Positions 56,134 to 64,000 of a DNA stretch of 64,000 nucleotides are shown piece after piece. Numbering within the stretch: the stretch's first letter is position 1; every line of letters begins with the position of its first letter. The DNA lies in assembly GCA_029260795.1 (NCBI GenBank), contig JAJDCO010000083.1:27573-91572 (forward strand), in the 5' to 3' direction. Under the pieces are notes generated by a model, which was given only the letters and a program-made list of their open reading frames with translations, ran no database searches and was not told where the DNA came from. The position numbers and the translations under genes are program-made. Source of the DNA: Planctomycetota bacterium. GTDB taxonomy: Bacteria; Planctomycetota; OFTM77.

Positions 56134-56757
56134 ATGGTAGAGACTCTTGAAGCGGTGTCGTCCATGGAGTGGGTCACCACCTCGGCCATTCTCGCTCGTC
56201 TGAATTGCACCGACGATCAGTTCGTTTGGACGACCTTCTGCGAACGATTCCGATACCCGTTGATGGCCTTCTGTCGACGGTTCGGACTGTCCTCCGCCGA
56301 TTCGGAGGACGTGACTCAGGACGTGCTCTTGGCTTTCGTCGATCGGTATCGTCAGGGGGCCTATCAACGCGAGAAGGGACGGCTGAGCGCCTGGCTCTTC
56401 GGGATCGCCTATCGGGAGATCCAGAATCATCGCAGACGGCGTGGTCGGGAGGCCGAGCGGCGAGATCCCCGGGGACAGTACTCGTCGTTCTGGGAAGCAC
56501 AGCCGAGCTCGGAGGAGGCGGCCGAGGTGTGGGACCGGGAGTGGGAGCAGGCGATTCTCGAGAGCTGTTTGAAGCAGGTCCGACACGAGCTGCAAGCGTC
56601 GACGTTTCGAGCGTTCCAACTCGTCGTTCATGAAGAGAAGAGTCCGGCCGAGGTGGCTCGAGAGCTGGGCATCTCGCGCGACGCGGTGTACGTGGCCAAG
56701 CATCGCGTCCTCAAACGCCTCGGCGAGCTCAGCCGTCAGTTCGAGGCGTTGGAATGA
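56134..56757 (+). CDS. ECF-type RNA polymerase sigma factor
   Basis: A 207-residue sigma-70 family protein. Region 2 (about 25-95) includes FRYPLMAFCRRFGLSSADSE and DVTQDVLLAF. Region 4 (about 150-200) has the helix-turn-helix KSPAEVARELGISRDAVYVA. A 40-residue linker joins them. This is the Planctomycete style of ECF factor whose genes lie near Ser/Thr kinases. No conventional anti-sigma factor follows; instead a zinc-motif kinase is encoded 1.6 kb further on the same strand. The start could be ATG 56134 or ATG 56164. Confidence 0.85.
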   Translation: MVETLEAVSSMEWVTTSAILARLNCTDDQFVWTTFCERFRYPLMAFCRRFGLSSADSEDVTQDVLLAFVDRYRQGAYQREKGRLSAWLFGIAYREIQNHRRRRGREAERRDPRGQYSSFWEAQPSSEEAAEVWDREWEQAILESCLKQVRHELQASTFRAFQLVVHEEKSPAEVARELGISRDAVYVAKHRVLKRLGELSRQFEALE

Positions 56758-56860
56758 GCAGAGCGAATGGTGGGATGCCGGACGACTTACCGGCCGACAA
56801 TGTCCCCGGGCAGGCGCCTGGGGACATTCTGGCCTTCCCTCCAGACCTCCGAGTCGCAGG

Positions 56861-58108
56861 TTACCTCGGATTGGAATAGTAAAGATGACGCGTGTCGCGC
56901 ACTTCGCCCGTGAACGGAGGCTTGATGCCTTGGGTCTTCGAGAAGTTGCTCGCCATGTCCAAGAACCGGTTCGTGGACTGCCACGGACGCTGCGAGTCGG
57001 GGTTGACGGTGTAGCCATTCTGCGTGAGCGACCCGTAGGACAGCTCGATGGCGACCGCTTCGGCGCAGGCGTCGTAGACGCGGAACCAGCCTTCGTTGAC
57101 GAACGCTTCTTCGGGGCCGGGATACTGACCTCCGGGGCCGCCACTCCAGGTCCCGATGTTGTGTGTGATCATGTGGAACCACGGGAATAGCAGCGGAGCC
57201 GTGAAGGTGTTGAGTGACGCGAAGCTCGACGTTCGACCGGTGCTGTCCGGACAGGTGCCGCCTCCGGAGAAGACTTGAGCCGAGGCGCCGTTCCGTGTCA
57301 GGTCGAGCGGGCAGGCGCACGCCTGGCCGATCAATCCGAGGGGAGCGCTCGGGACGGGCTCTTCGGCGACGCAGCGGGGGGTGCCTTGGGGAATGCTTCG
57401 AAAGGCGCCAGCTCCCAGTCCGGAGATCGGTGCCATTTGATCGAGTGAGCTCGACGGCGTGAACGGCGTCGCACTCGTATGCGGCGCGACGAGCGCGAAT
57501 GACTCACCCGGATGGAACACCCCGGGACGGCTCGAGTGCCGAGAGTCGTGGATGAACTTGTCACAGGCGTGAAACAGCACGCTCGACGACTCGAAGGTGC
57601 CGGCGGCGCAATCGAGCGCGAAGTCGGTGTAACCGGTGAAGAAGGCCGTCGAGTGCGTGAGCAGGCACGGCGGCGTCGGGCAGCCCGACTGAGGGCTCGG
57701 CCCCAGCGTCAGCTCGATCTTCGTCAGCAATCGCCACACTTGAAGCGTGTTGCCGCTCGTGTCGACCTCTTCCCAAGTGCGAGTGTAGTCGAGCCTCGCC
57801 AAGCCACTGAGGATGTCGTTACCCGCCGCATCCGTGAAGACCACGGTGGCTTGATAGGCTCCGCAGCGGATCAGGTTGAGGGCTCCCATCGAGAGAGACC
57901 CGCTGGTTTGAATAGGATCACACTGGCTCCAGCAGATGCCGGTGGCCTCGAGCTGGAAGCCGGGAAAGGCTGGGAGGTTCTCCGTCACGTGGGAGCAGCA
58001 GCCCCCTTGGAGCCCGTCGGGTCCAAAGCACAGCTGGGCAGGAGCCCAGCGGGCGAAGCCGATGCTGATGAGCGTCACGAGTCCGAGCGTCTTGAGGCGG
58101 AGTCTCAT
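56861..58108 (-). CDS. Cys-rich secreted protein, unknown
   Basis: A 415-residue exported protein with a signal peptide (about 1-24, ARWAPAQ). The mature chain has many Cys (for example GGCCSHVTENL, CAAGTFESSSVLFHACDKF, CACPLDLTR, CAEAVAIE), consistent with disulfides, and Gly/Pro/Ser-rich loops. No family is recognised. AAGGGA precedes the ATG. It lies opposite in strand between the ECF sigma factor and the kinase and could be under their control; that is only positional. Confidence 0.65.
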   Translation of the reverse strand: MRLRLKTLGLVTLISIGFARWAPAQLCFGPDGLQGGCCSHVTENLPAFPGFQLEATGICWSQCDPIQTSGSLSMGALNLIRCGAYQATVVFTDAAGNDILSGLARLDYTRTWEEVDTSGNTLQVWRLLTKIELTLGPSPQSGCPTPPCLLTHSTAFFTGYTDFALDCAAGTFESSSVLFHACDKFIHDSRHSSRPGVFHPGESFALVAPHTSATPFTPSSSLDQMAPISGLGAGAFRSIPQGTPRCVAEEPVPSAPLGLIGQACACPLDLTRNGASAQVFSGGGTCPDSTGRTSSFASLNTFTAPLLFPWFHMITHNIGTWSGGPGGQYPGPEEAFVNEGWFRVYDACAEAVAIELSYGSLTQNGYTVNPDSQRPWQSTNRFLDMASNFSKTQGIKPPFTGEVRDTRHLYYSNPR

Positions 58109-58341
58109 CTCGAGTCCCTTTCGTCGTCGTCGATTCGGAGGGGCAGCCGTCACCAGTCGTCCGAAGCACGCCCGCACCGAGGAGAGAGCTCGGTCCTCGC
58201 CGTGGCGGCAGGAGCCCGTCTCCGGGGGAATGTCTGCTCGCGAACCCGAGGTCTTACGGGAAAATGAAAAAACACCGCCGACGGGATAATCTCTTCGGGA
58301 GGCCGAAGACGGGGCGGGATCGAAGAAAGGGAAACGGGCCC

Positions 58342-60501
58342 ATGTCAACCGACGAGGAACACCTGTCGTTCGAAAGGCTCGAGTGCATCGCGGACGGCGA
58401 ACCGATACCGGACGACGTGCGCGAGCACCTGGAGAGCTGCTCGACTTGCCGGCGAACCCTCGCGGAGGTCGAGGAGAACCTCGTGATCCAAGGACGCCTT
58501 CTGCACGCAAGCGACGAGGTGTCCCCAGAAGAGCCGCTCGATCTGCCCGGCTACTCGCAGCTCACCGAGATCGGACGGGGCGGGCAGGGCATCATCTACC
58601 GAGCCCTCCAGACGACGACCGGTCAAGAGGTGGCCATCAAGGTGCTCCGCGAAGGCCGCTTCGACGACGCAGGCGAACGCTCGCGCTTCGAGCGCGAGGT
58701 GCGCGTGCTCGGTCGCTTGCGGCATCCGAACATCGTGCCCATTCACGATTGCGGCACGAGTCGCGGCCGAGTCTACTTCGTCATGGACTTCATCGAGGGG
58801 TTGCCGCTCGATCGATTCCTCGAGAAGAGCTCACTCTCACTGCGCCGGCGAGTCGAGCTCTTTGCGACGATCTGTGATGCCGTCCAAGCCGCTCACCTCC
58901 AGGGTGTGCTCCATCGCGACCTGAAGCCGAGTAACATTCGCGTCACCCAGGACGGCGTGCCCTATCTCCTCGACTTCGGTCTGGCCAAGATGCTCGAGGA
59001 CGAAGAGGGTTCATCGGACACGGCCTCAGGGCAGTTCCTCGGATCGCTCCCGTGGTCGAGCCCCGAGCAGCTGGGCGGCTCACCGTCAGCCATCGACCTG
59101 CGCACCGATGTGTACGCACTGGGCGTCGTTCTCTACCAAGCTCTCACCGACGAGTTCCCGTACGACGTGCACGGATCGCTGCGGGAAACCGTCGACCAGA
59201 TCCTCACCCGCGACCCTCGGCCGCTGGCTCATCTCGATCGACGTTGGGGCGGCGAGCTCCAGACCATCGTCTTCAAGTGCCTCCAGAAATACCCCGACCG
59301 GCGTTACCAGACAGCGGGTGCGCTCGCCGAGGATCTCCGCCGATTGCTCGGGGGCGCTCCCATCGAAGCCAAGGCGGACTCCACCTGGTACGTCCTCCGC
59401 AAGCGGCTCGTCCGCCATCGGCTCGCGGCTTTGGTCGTCGCCGTGCTCCTGTTGACCGGCTCGGTCGGCTTCGCCATGACGTGGAGTGCCTGGCGAAAGG
59501 CGAGTGACGAAGCCGAGACTTCGAAGTCCGTCGTCGCCATCCTGAGCGAGATACTGGGGTCCCCCGACCCGCACACCGAGTTCGGAAAGGACTTCACCGT
59601 TTACGAGCTGGTGCGACGGTTTGCGTCTCGGCTCGATCGCTCGAGCATCGCGCGCCCCGAGGTCGAGGCCGTCGTGCGCGAGCTTATCGGCAAGACCCTC
59701 AGCCATCTCGGGGACAATGCCCTCGCCCGCGAGCAGCTCTCGCTCGCCATGGATCTTTGGCAACGGTCGGGAGACGACGATCCTGAGCGACTGGCGTCTC
59801 TGCACATCGATCGTGGATGGCTTCGCCACGAGCTCGAGGAGCACGCCCAGGCAGCGACCGACTTTCGCGAGGCCGCGCGCCTCGCGAGGGTCACGCACAA
59901 CGAGCTTCAAGAGGGACAAGCGCTCACCGGAGTCGCCGACACGTGGACCCATCTCGGGCGAGCCTCCGAGGCCGAGCCGCTCGCCCTGCGCGCCGTCGAG
60001 CTCGCGCGTCGCGGCGGGGCGGAGTTCGACTTCATCGCGCATGCCATCTTCACCTTGGCGCTCGCACGGCGGGAGGCCGGAAAGCCCCGGCAAGCGCTTC
60101 CGAGCTTCGAGGAAGCCGCCCGGCTGCTCCAGGCCAACGTGAGCGGAGGACATCCCTTGCTGCTCGTCATCCAGCGGGAGCAGGCGGCCCTCCTGTTGGC
60201 TCTCGACCGCACAGACGAAGCGGAGCGAATCCTTCGGGAGGCTCTGGACGGTGGGCTGGTCACTCTGCCGGAGTCTCACCACCAGCTCGCCGAGATCCGC
60301 TCCCAGCTCGGGGAATGCCTGCTGCGTCGAGAGGCGTGGGCAGAAGCCGAGCCTCTGCTCCTTCGAGCTTTCCAGGCCGTCGAGCCGATCGAATCGCAGC
60401 GCGAGCTCGCCCGCTCGATCGCGGCCCAGCTCGCACGACTCACGCGCGCTTCTCAGCGCGAGGTCGAGGCTCGGGATTGGGAGCGCCGGGCCGGGAAGTG
60501 A
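58342..60501 (+). CDS. Anti-sigma-type zinc motif / Ser-Thr kinase / TPR protein
   Basis: A 719-residue signalling protein. Residues 1-45 carry an anti-sigma zinc-finger motif (His29, Cys33, Cys36: HxxxCxxC). The kinase domain (about 71-335) is complete: GRGGQGII, Lys100 (EVAIKVL), HRDLKPSN (Asp193), DFG (211-213), and SPEQ in the activation segment. A transmembrane helix (LAALVVAVLLLTGSVGFAM) lies near 364-383. The outer 330 residues are TPR-like helical repeats (for example LASLHIDRGWLRHELEEHAQ). AAAGGGA precedes the ATG. With the ECF sigma factor 1.6 kb upstream it forms a likely signalling pair, the motif binding or releasing sigma under kinase control. That mechanism is inference. Confidence 0.85.
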   Translation: MSTDEEHLSFERLECIADGEPIPDDVREHLESCSTCRRTLAEVEENLVIQGRLLHASDEVSPEEPLDLPGYSQLTEIGRGGQGIIYRALQTTTGQEVAIKVLREGRFDDAGERSRFEREVRVLGRLRHPNIVPIHDCGTSRGRVYFVMDFIEGLPLDRFLEKSSLSLRRRVELFATICDAVQAAHLQGVLHRDLKPSNIRVTQDGVPYLLDFGLAKMLEDEEGSSDTASGQFLGSLPWSSPEQLGGSPSAIDLRTDVYALGVVLYQALTDEFPYDVHGSLRETVDQILTRDPRPLAHLDRRWGGELQTIVFKCLQKYPDRRYQTAGALAEDLRRLLGGAPIEAKADSTWYVLRKRLVRHRLAALVVAVLLLTGSVGFAMTWSAWRKASDEAETSKSVVAILSEILGSPDPHTEFGKDFTVYELVRRFASRLDRSSIARPEVEAVVRELIGKTLSHLGDNALAREQLSLAMDLWQRSGDDDPERLASLHIDRGWLRHELEEHAQAATDFREAARLARVTHNELQEGQALTGVADTWTHLGRASEAEPLALRAVELARRGGAEFDFIAHAIFTLALARREAGKPRQALPSFEEAARLLQANVSGGHPLLLVIQREQAALLLALDRTDEAERILREALDGGLVTLPESHHQLAEIRSQLGECLLRREAWAEAEPLLLRAFQAVEPIESQRELARSIAAQLARLTRASQREVEARDWERRAGK

Positions 60502-60613
60502 GGTGCGACAGGGGCACGCTCTTTCCGCGGGCATCGCATCGAAACGGCGTTCACACGTGCGCCGGCCCGACCGAGTGGCCGAGCTTCTCGACGACCCGGC
60601 CCTGGAGGTCTCC

Positions 60614-60943
60614 ATGTGGATCTGGAATCGAAGTATTGCCCCGTGGATCGCGGGGGGGCTGTTGATCGGGCTCGGGGCGTGTACCTTCAGCTCGAAGCTG
60701 ACTCTGAAGCACTCCACCACGAAGCCTCTCGTGCCCTACCTCGTCGCCACGGACCTACCTCCGCCGTATCGGGAGGCGATGTCGGCCGCGACGATCCCGA
60801 TCGGGGGCACGTTCGAGATTGACGCCCAAGGATTCAACCCGGTCTTCTTCGCTGAGGGCATCACGGATCTGACCAAGGCAAATGGATCGGCTGCTGTGCT
60901 GGGTCGTTGCCTTCTTCACCCGGAGGAACGACATGGTGAATAG
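60614..60943 (+). CDS. Small lipoprotein, possibly frameshifted at its end
   Basis: A 109-residue protein: short Trp/Ile-rich signal with lipobox LIGLGAC (Cys24 region), then KLTLKHSTTKPLVPYLVAT and VFFAEGITDLTKA. The N-terminal part looks like a normal lipoprotein and has GGAGGT before its ATG. After about residue 93 the reading becomes odd (LGRCLLHPEERHGE). A different frame further on reads DLERISIDEIRTHVHTTRPS (about 60955-61014), which is typical protein sequence, so the C-terminus may be broken by frameshifts or misread. Function unknown. Confidence 0.55.
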   Translation: MWIWNRSIAPWIAGGLLIGLGACTFSSKLTLKHSTTKPLVPYLVATDLPPPYREAMSAATIPIGGTFEIDAQGFNPVFFAEGITDLTKANGSAAVLGRCLLHPEERHGE

Positions 60944-61037
60944 ACCCGCACCAGGATCTGGAGCGGATCAGCATCGACGAGATCCGAACCCACGTGCACA
61001 CCACGCGTCCGAGTGGCGTCTGCTCGCGGCACCCGGC

Positions 61038-63275
61038 TCAGTCCATCTCTTCCAGTTGTTGAATGGCCCGCTCGAAGGTCGCCTTGACCTGCGTCCAGAT
61101 CGCTCGAGTCTCGGCATCTCGGCGAGCCGCCGATTGCAAGCGCGAGCTGGCCTTGCTGAGTGCGCGTCGGATCTTGGTAGGGTCGTTGGGATGAGCGAGG
61201 AGGATGGCGATCGCGCCTTGGATGAGCCCCGCATGCCGATCGGTCAGGCTCGTCAGCGCGAGCTCGACGGCCGTTTCGGGGTCGACCTGGGCGATCGTCT
61301 CGAGGAGTGCCTTCTTGAACAGGCCCGGGGAGCGGCGGGCGCGAAAGGCTCGCTCGAGGAGGCTGACGGTCGGGCGTCCCGGGTAGCCTCGGAGCGCCTC
61401 GAGCACGGCCACCTTGACGGCGTCTTTCTTCTGGAGGCCTTCACCGAGCTCCCGCACGATGCCGGGATCGTATGCGAAGGCTTCGAGCTCGCGAGCGATC
61501 AGCTTCAGCTCTTCCACGGACTCCTTGCGGAGCGCCTGCTGGAGCATCTTGAGGCCTTCCGCCCGGGTCTCCTTGATCTTCGCGGGATCGAAGAGAGACG
61601 TGTGCAGCACGACCCAATCGAGCAGCTGGGCGGCGGCGACCCGATCGGTCGCCGCGTGATCGATCGCGATCCAGTGTCCATTGCCGAACGCGGTGAAGCA
61701 CAGCGCTTGGCGCGTGGGGTCGCCTTGAATCGTGAGCCGTTGACCGAGCGTGCCGCCGATGAGCGTCCCGGTCGGTGCGAGCTCGATCCACTCGGGCGGG
61801 CGTCCCTCCGTCAGGCGTGCGGCGACGACTTGGAGGTCGGTGGTGCCCTCGAGGCAGCCGATCTCGAGGTGCCCGACGAGCGGAAGCTCGAATCGTGTCC
61901 AGCGGGCGCCCTCGTCCTTCTGGTCTTCGGGATCGCCGGGGGCTCCCAGCGCAAAAGGAATCGGGGAGAACACGCCGGCTTCTTCATCGCCGTAGCGAAT
62001 GCCCGCTCGGACCTCACTCATCGAGAGCCGGAGTGGCCCGCTCGAATCGCTCTCGGGGCGGGCTGCGAGAGCGACCGAATCGAGCGTTCCCTGCTGCTCG
62101 GCGTAGCGATGCTGGGCTTCGAGCGAGAGCAACAGGATGGCGGTCGCGTAGACTCGACCTCCCGTGTGGCACCAAGCACCCACGGCATTCCAGGAGCCTC
62201 GGCGATCTCCGAGCGTCTGCTGCTGGGTGACGACCTCGTTGAGCAGCGCCTTGCGCCAATCGCTTCCGCGAGGGCCGAGGCTCGCCATGAGCTGTGAGCC
62301 CCAATACCAGTAGTACAGGTCGATGCGACCCGATTTCGTGTCCCACTTCGGAGGCAGGGCTTCGAGGAGTCGAGCCCCGCGGTCGACGTCGGGAGAGATC
62401 TTGCGAGAGCCGAGCATCCAGAGGCGAGCGGCATGACCCGCCGCGGTCATCGCTTCCGATTGGCTGTGGGGGAACTGTTTGACTTGGTCTTGCTCGCGAG
62501 CCGGTGCGCCGCCCAGTGTCATGTACCCGACGCGACCCGTGCGCGGATGCGTCATCGAGTTGATCCACTCCAAGGCCTTTCGAAAGACCTCGGCGTCGAC
62601 CGCGATGCCAAAGTCCATCGCCGTACCGAGCGCTTGCACCATCCAAGCGGTCATCGAGGTGTCACTGTCTCGACTGGGAAGGTCGTAGCGCCAGCCACCG
62701 TTGGGTGCTTGGGCACCCACGATGACGGCCACCGCCTTCTCGGCTGCAGCGCGATAGGATCCATCCCAGAGTCCCGCTCCTTCGATCAAGGCCTGGGTCC
62801 CGATGGCGTGGTCGTACATGAAGTGCGATCCGCGGCGGCTGCCGATGACCCCGTCCTCGGTCTGGCTCTTCTGCAGAAACTTCAGCCCCCGGTCCAGGGC
62901 GGCTCGCTGCTCGACCGTGCTGTCATCGGGCGTGACGCCGGCACCGAGAAAGGCGAGCACGGCGAGTCCGGTCATGCCGACATCGTGCATGGGATCACCG
63001 GTTTCGGCGCACTTTCCGATACCCTCGCATTGCTTCGTAAAACCATCGGAGTCCCAGCGACCGTCCGGGCTCTGATGACGAAGCAACCACGAGAGCCCCG
63101 CCTCGATCGCCGTGTCGATGGCCGGCGACTTTCCGAGGCGCTCGAGGCGTACCGCGTACTTGTCGGGCAGCGAGGGGAGCGGCTCTCGGCGGCCCTCGAT
63201 CGACGGATCACCGTCTTGCACGGCCAGCAGTGAGCAGAACAACAGAGCGCTCGTCACGAGCATCGCCTTCTCCAT
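61038..63275 (-). CDS. Secreted terpenoid-cyclase-fold protein
   Basis: A 745-residue exported protein (signal peptide about 1-20). The first half (about 50-400) has alpha/alpha toroid repeats like squalene cyclase or prenyltransferase subunits: GLSWLLRHQSPDGRWDSDGF, MTGLAVLAFLGAG, GAQAPNGGWRYDLPSRDSD and TSMTAWMVQALGTAMDF. The squalene-hopene cyclase DxDD motif is missing (DSDTS instead), so hopanoid cyclisation is unlikely. The C-terminal part (about 560-745) is helical, possibly HEAT-like. Such proteins are frequent in Planctomycetes and of unknown role. Confidence 0.8.
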   Translation of the reverse strand: MEKAMLVTSALLFCSLLAVQDGDPSIEGRREPLPSLPDKYAVRLERLGKSPAIDTAIEAGLSWLLRHQSPDGRWDSDGFTKQCEGIGKCAETGDPMHDVGMTGLAVLAFLGAGVTPDDSTVEQRAALDRGLKFLQKSQTEDGVIGSRRGSHFMYDHAIGTQALIEGAGLWDGSYRAAAEKAVAVIVGAQAPNGGWRYDLPSRDSDTSMTAWMVQALGTAMDFGIAVDAEVFRKALEWINSMTHPRTGRVGYMTLGGAPAREQDQVKQFPHSQSEAMTAAGHAARLWMLGSRKISPDVDRGARLLEALPPKWDTKSGRIDLYYWYWGSQLMASLGPRGSDWRKALLNEVVTQQQTLGDRRGSWNAVGAWCHTGGRVYATAILLLSLEAQHRYAEQQGTLDSVALAARPESDSSGPLRLSMSEVRAGIRYGDEEAGVFSPIPFALGAPGDPEDQKDEGARWTRFELPLVGHLEIGCLEGTTDLQVVAARLTEGRPPEWIELAPTGTLIGGTLGQRLTIQGDPTRQALCFTAFGNGHWIAIDHAATDRVAAAQLLDWVVLHTSLFDPAKIKETRAEGLKMLQQALRKESVEELKLIARELEAFAYDPGIVRELGEGLQKKDAVKVAVLEALRGYPGRPTVSLLERAFRARRSPGLFKKALLETIAQVDPETAVELALTSLTDRHAGLIQGAIAILLAHPNDPTKIRRALSKASSRLQSAARRDAETRAIWTQVKATFERAIQQLEEMD

Positions 63276-63510
63276 CGGTGAGGCCTGATGGCCCGGAGGC
63301 CCTTTTCTCGTCAGTCGAAGCTACCGCTGGCCTCGTCGAGCGGCAAGGATGAGACAAAGTCGGCACGAGCGGTCGAGGTCACGGTCTCACAGCACGATCC
63401 TGGGTCTCGTTACGAGGCCGGCCCGACACGGCACATCTTGATTGGAGAGATCGATGTTCGATCGGCAGCCCGAACAACCCAGGTGGGCATGACAATTCCG
63501 GTGCCAGTGT

Positions 63511-63551
63511 CGCAGCAACCAACAGAGACGTGAACGGAGTCCGTCACGTCG
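63511..63551 (+). repeat. Dispersed dyad repeat, copy 1
   Basis: A 41-base unit matching copy 2 at 40 of 41 positions. Its core is an imperfect palindrome: arms GACGTGA and TCACGTC around CGGA-G-TCCG. It could fold as a hairpin or bind a dimeric protein. Confidence 0.75.
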
Positions 63552-63689
63552 TTCCGTCTCGGTCGTCGCGCAACGTCGGGCCGGGATGCTTTAGGACGAC
63601 CAAACTGAGAGAGCGGCCTCCTCTCCTGCCGCGCCTCACGGGTCCTGGCAGAAGAGTCGACTGCCAGCGTCTCCCATCCCGGCGGTCGC

Positions 63690-63730
63690 CGCAGCAACCA
63701 ACAGAAACGTGAACGGAGTCCGTCACGTCG
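63690..63730 (+). repeat. Dispersed dyad repeat, copy 2
   Basis: Same 41-base unit as at 63511, in the same orientation 179 bases on. The one difference is GAGACG against GAAACG. The dyad is preserved except for that position next to an arm. Confidence 0.75.
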
Positions 63731-64000
63731 CTCCTGCAAGCGATCTTCGAAAGTTGACCCGCTCCGATCCGCGAACCGTGACCCACCCCCCGGGTGCTTC
63801 CCCAACGAATGAGACTCCCTTCCGAAGTGCCTTCGCCCGACTTAGCCCGCATTTCTCACCAGACATCGTCGCGAGGCGTCGAAGATGCCCGCGGATGCAA
63901 GGAAAGCGACCGAGCACGCCGCAGTCGACCTCGCTGCAGGTCGTCGAGGCGGCGCAGGAAGCTTGACGCAGCAGGCATGGGTAGATTCGGCGCCGCAGTA

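Larger units (their letters stand above)
63276..64000. other. 725-base non-coding end of the window
   Basis: No credible gene is seen, though one may enter from the right edge. It contains two copies of a 41-base dyad repeat at 63511 and 63690. Translations on either strand are low-complexity and Arg-rich. Confidence 0.5.

Overview
The window is about 64 kb of GC-rich, gene-dense bacterial chromosome. No rRNA, tRNA, CRISPR array or insertion sequence was seen. The gene content points to a Gram-negative member of the Planctomycetota; this is an inference from content, not from a marker gene. The clues are Ser/Thr kinases carrying extra sensor-like domains, an ECF sigma factor beside a kinase with an anti-sigma-type zinc motif, MJ0042-type zinc-ribbon membrane proteins, a PEP-CTERM protein, FG-GAP/ASPIC-UnbV and DUF1080 proteins, secreted proteins with a terpenoid-cyclase-like fold, a type II/IV pseudopilin, and a Kdo transferase (waaA) implying lipopolysaccharide.

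Layout: 1-2.4 kb holds clpP (partial) and tig plus a small PEP-CTERM lipoprotein. 2.9-10.3 kb runs rightward with a membrane protein, a methyltransferase, truD, a lipoprotein, a membrane protein, a NIL-domain protein and ggt. 10.6-13.2 kb is a leftward pair of paralogous zinc-ribbon membrane proteins. 13.5-15.5 kb is uvrB. 15.9-23.0 kb is the most unusual block: a kinase/formylglycine-enzyme-like fusion, a lipoprotein and a single-chain TssB-TssC sheath homologue in one operon, facing an FHA protein. 23.4-26.1 kb is xerD-uvrC (leftward). 26.4-35.1 kb is housekeeping: a DksA-like protein, lspA, pyrD, a response regulator, secA, waaA, metK. 35.3-38.0 kb is a pseudopilin followed by two uncharacterised genes and a strong terminator. 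38.2-40.9 kb is an FG-GAP/TPR pair. 41.2-43.7 kb is miaB-ribD, followed by an 0.8 kb gap holding what looks like a decayed leuS fragment. 44.5-47.0 kb is a cysteine desulfurase with thiI. 47.1-51.8 kb mixes a metallopeptidase lipoprotein, a GalU-like transferase, gph with an inositol-monophosphatase-like gene, and a DUF1080 protein. 51.8-63.3 kb is mostly envelope and signalling proteins, including an ECF sigma factor and a zinc-motif/kinase/TPR protein. The final 0.7 kb is non-coding and carries two copies of a dyad repeat.

Working together: UvrB and UvrC are two parts of nucleotide excision repair. The cysteine desulfurase and ThiI form a likely sulfur relay for tRNA 4-thiouridine, and MiaB and TruD are further tRNA modifiers. 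LspA matures the many lipoproteins encoded here, and SecA drives their export. The 15.9-23.0 kb block resembles the kinase/FHA control arm of type VI secretion, but no other tube, spike, baseplate, membrane-complex or ClpV gene is present in the window.
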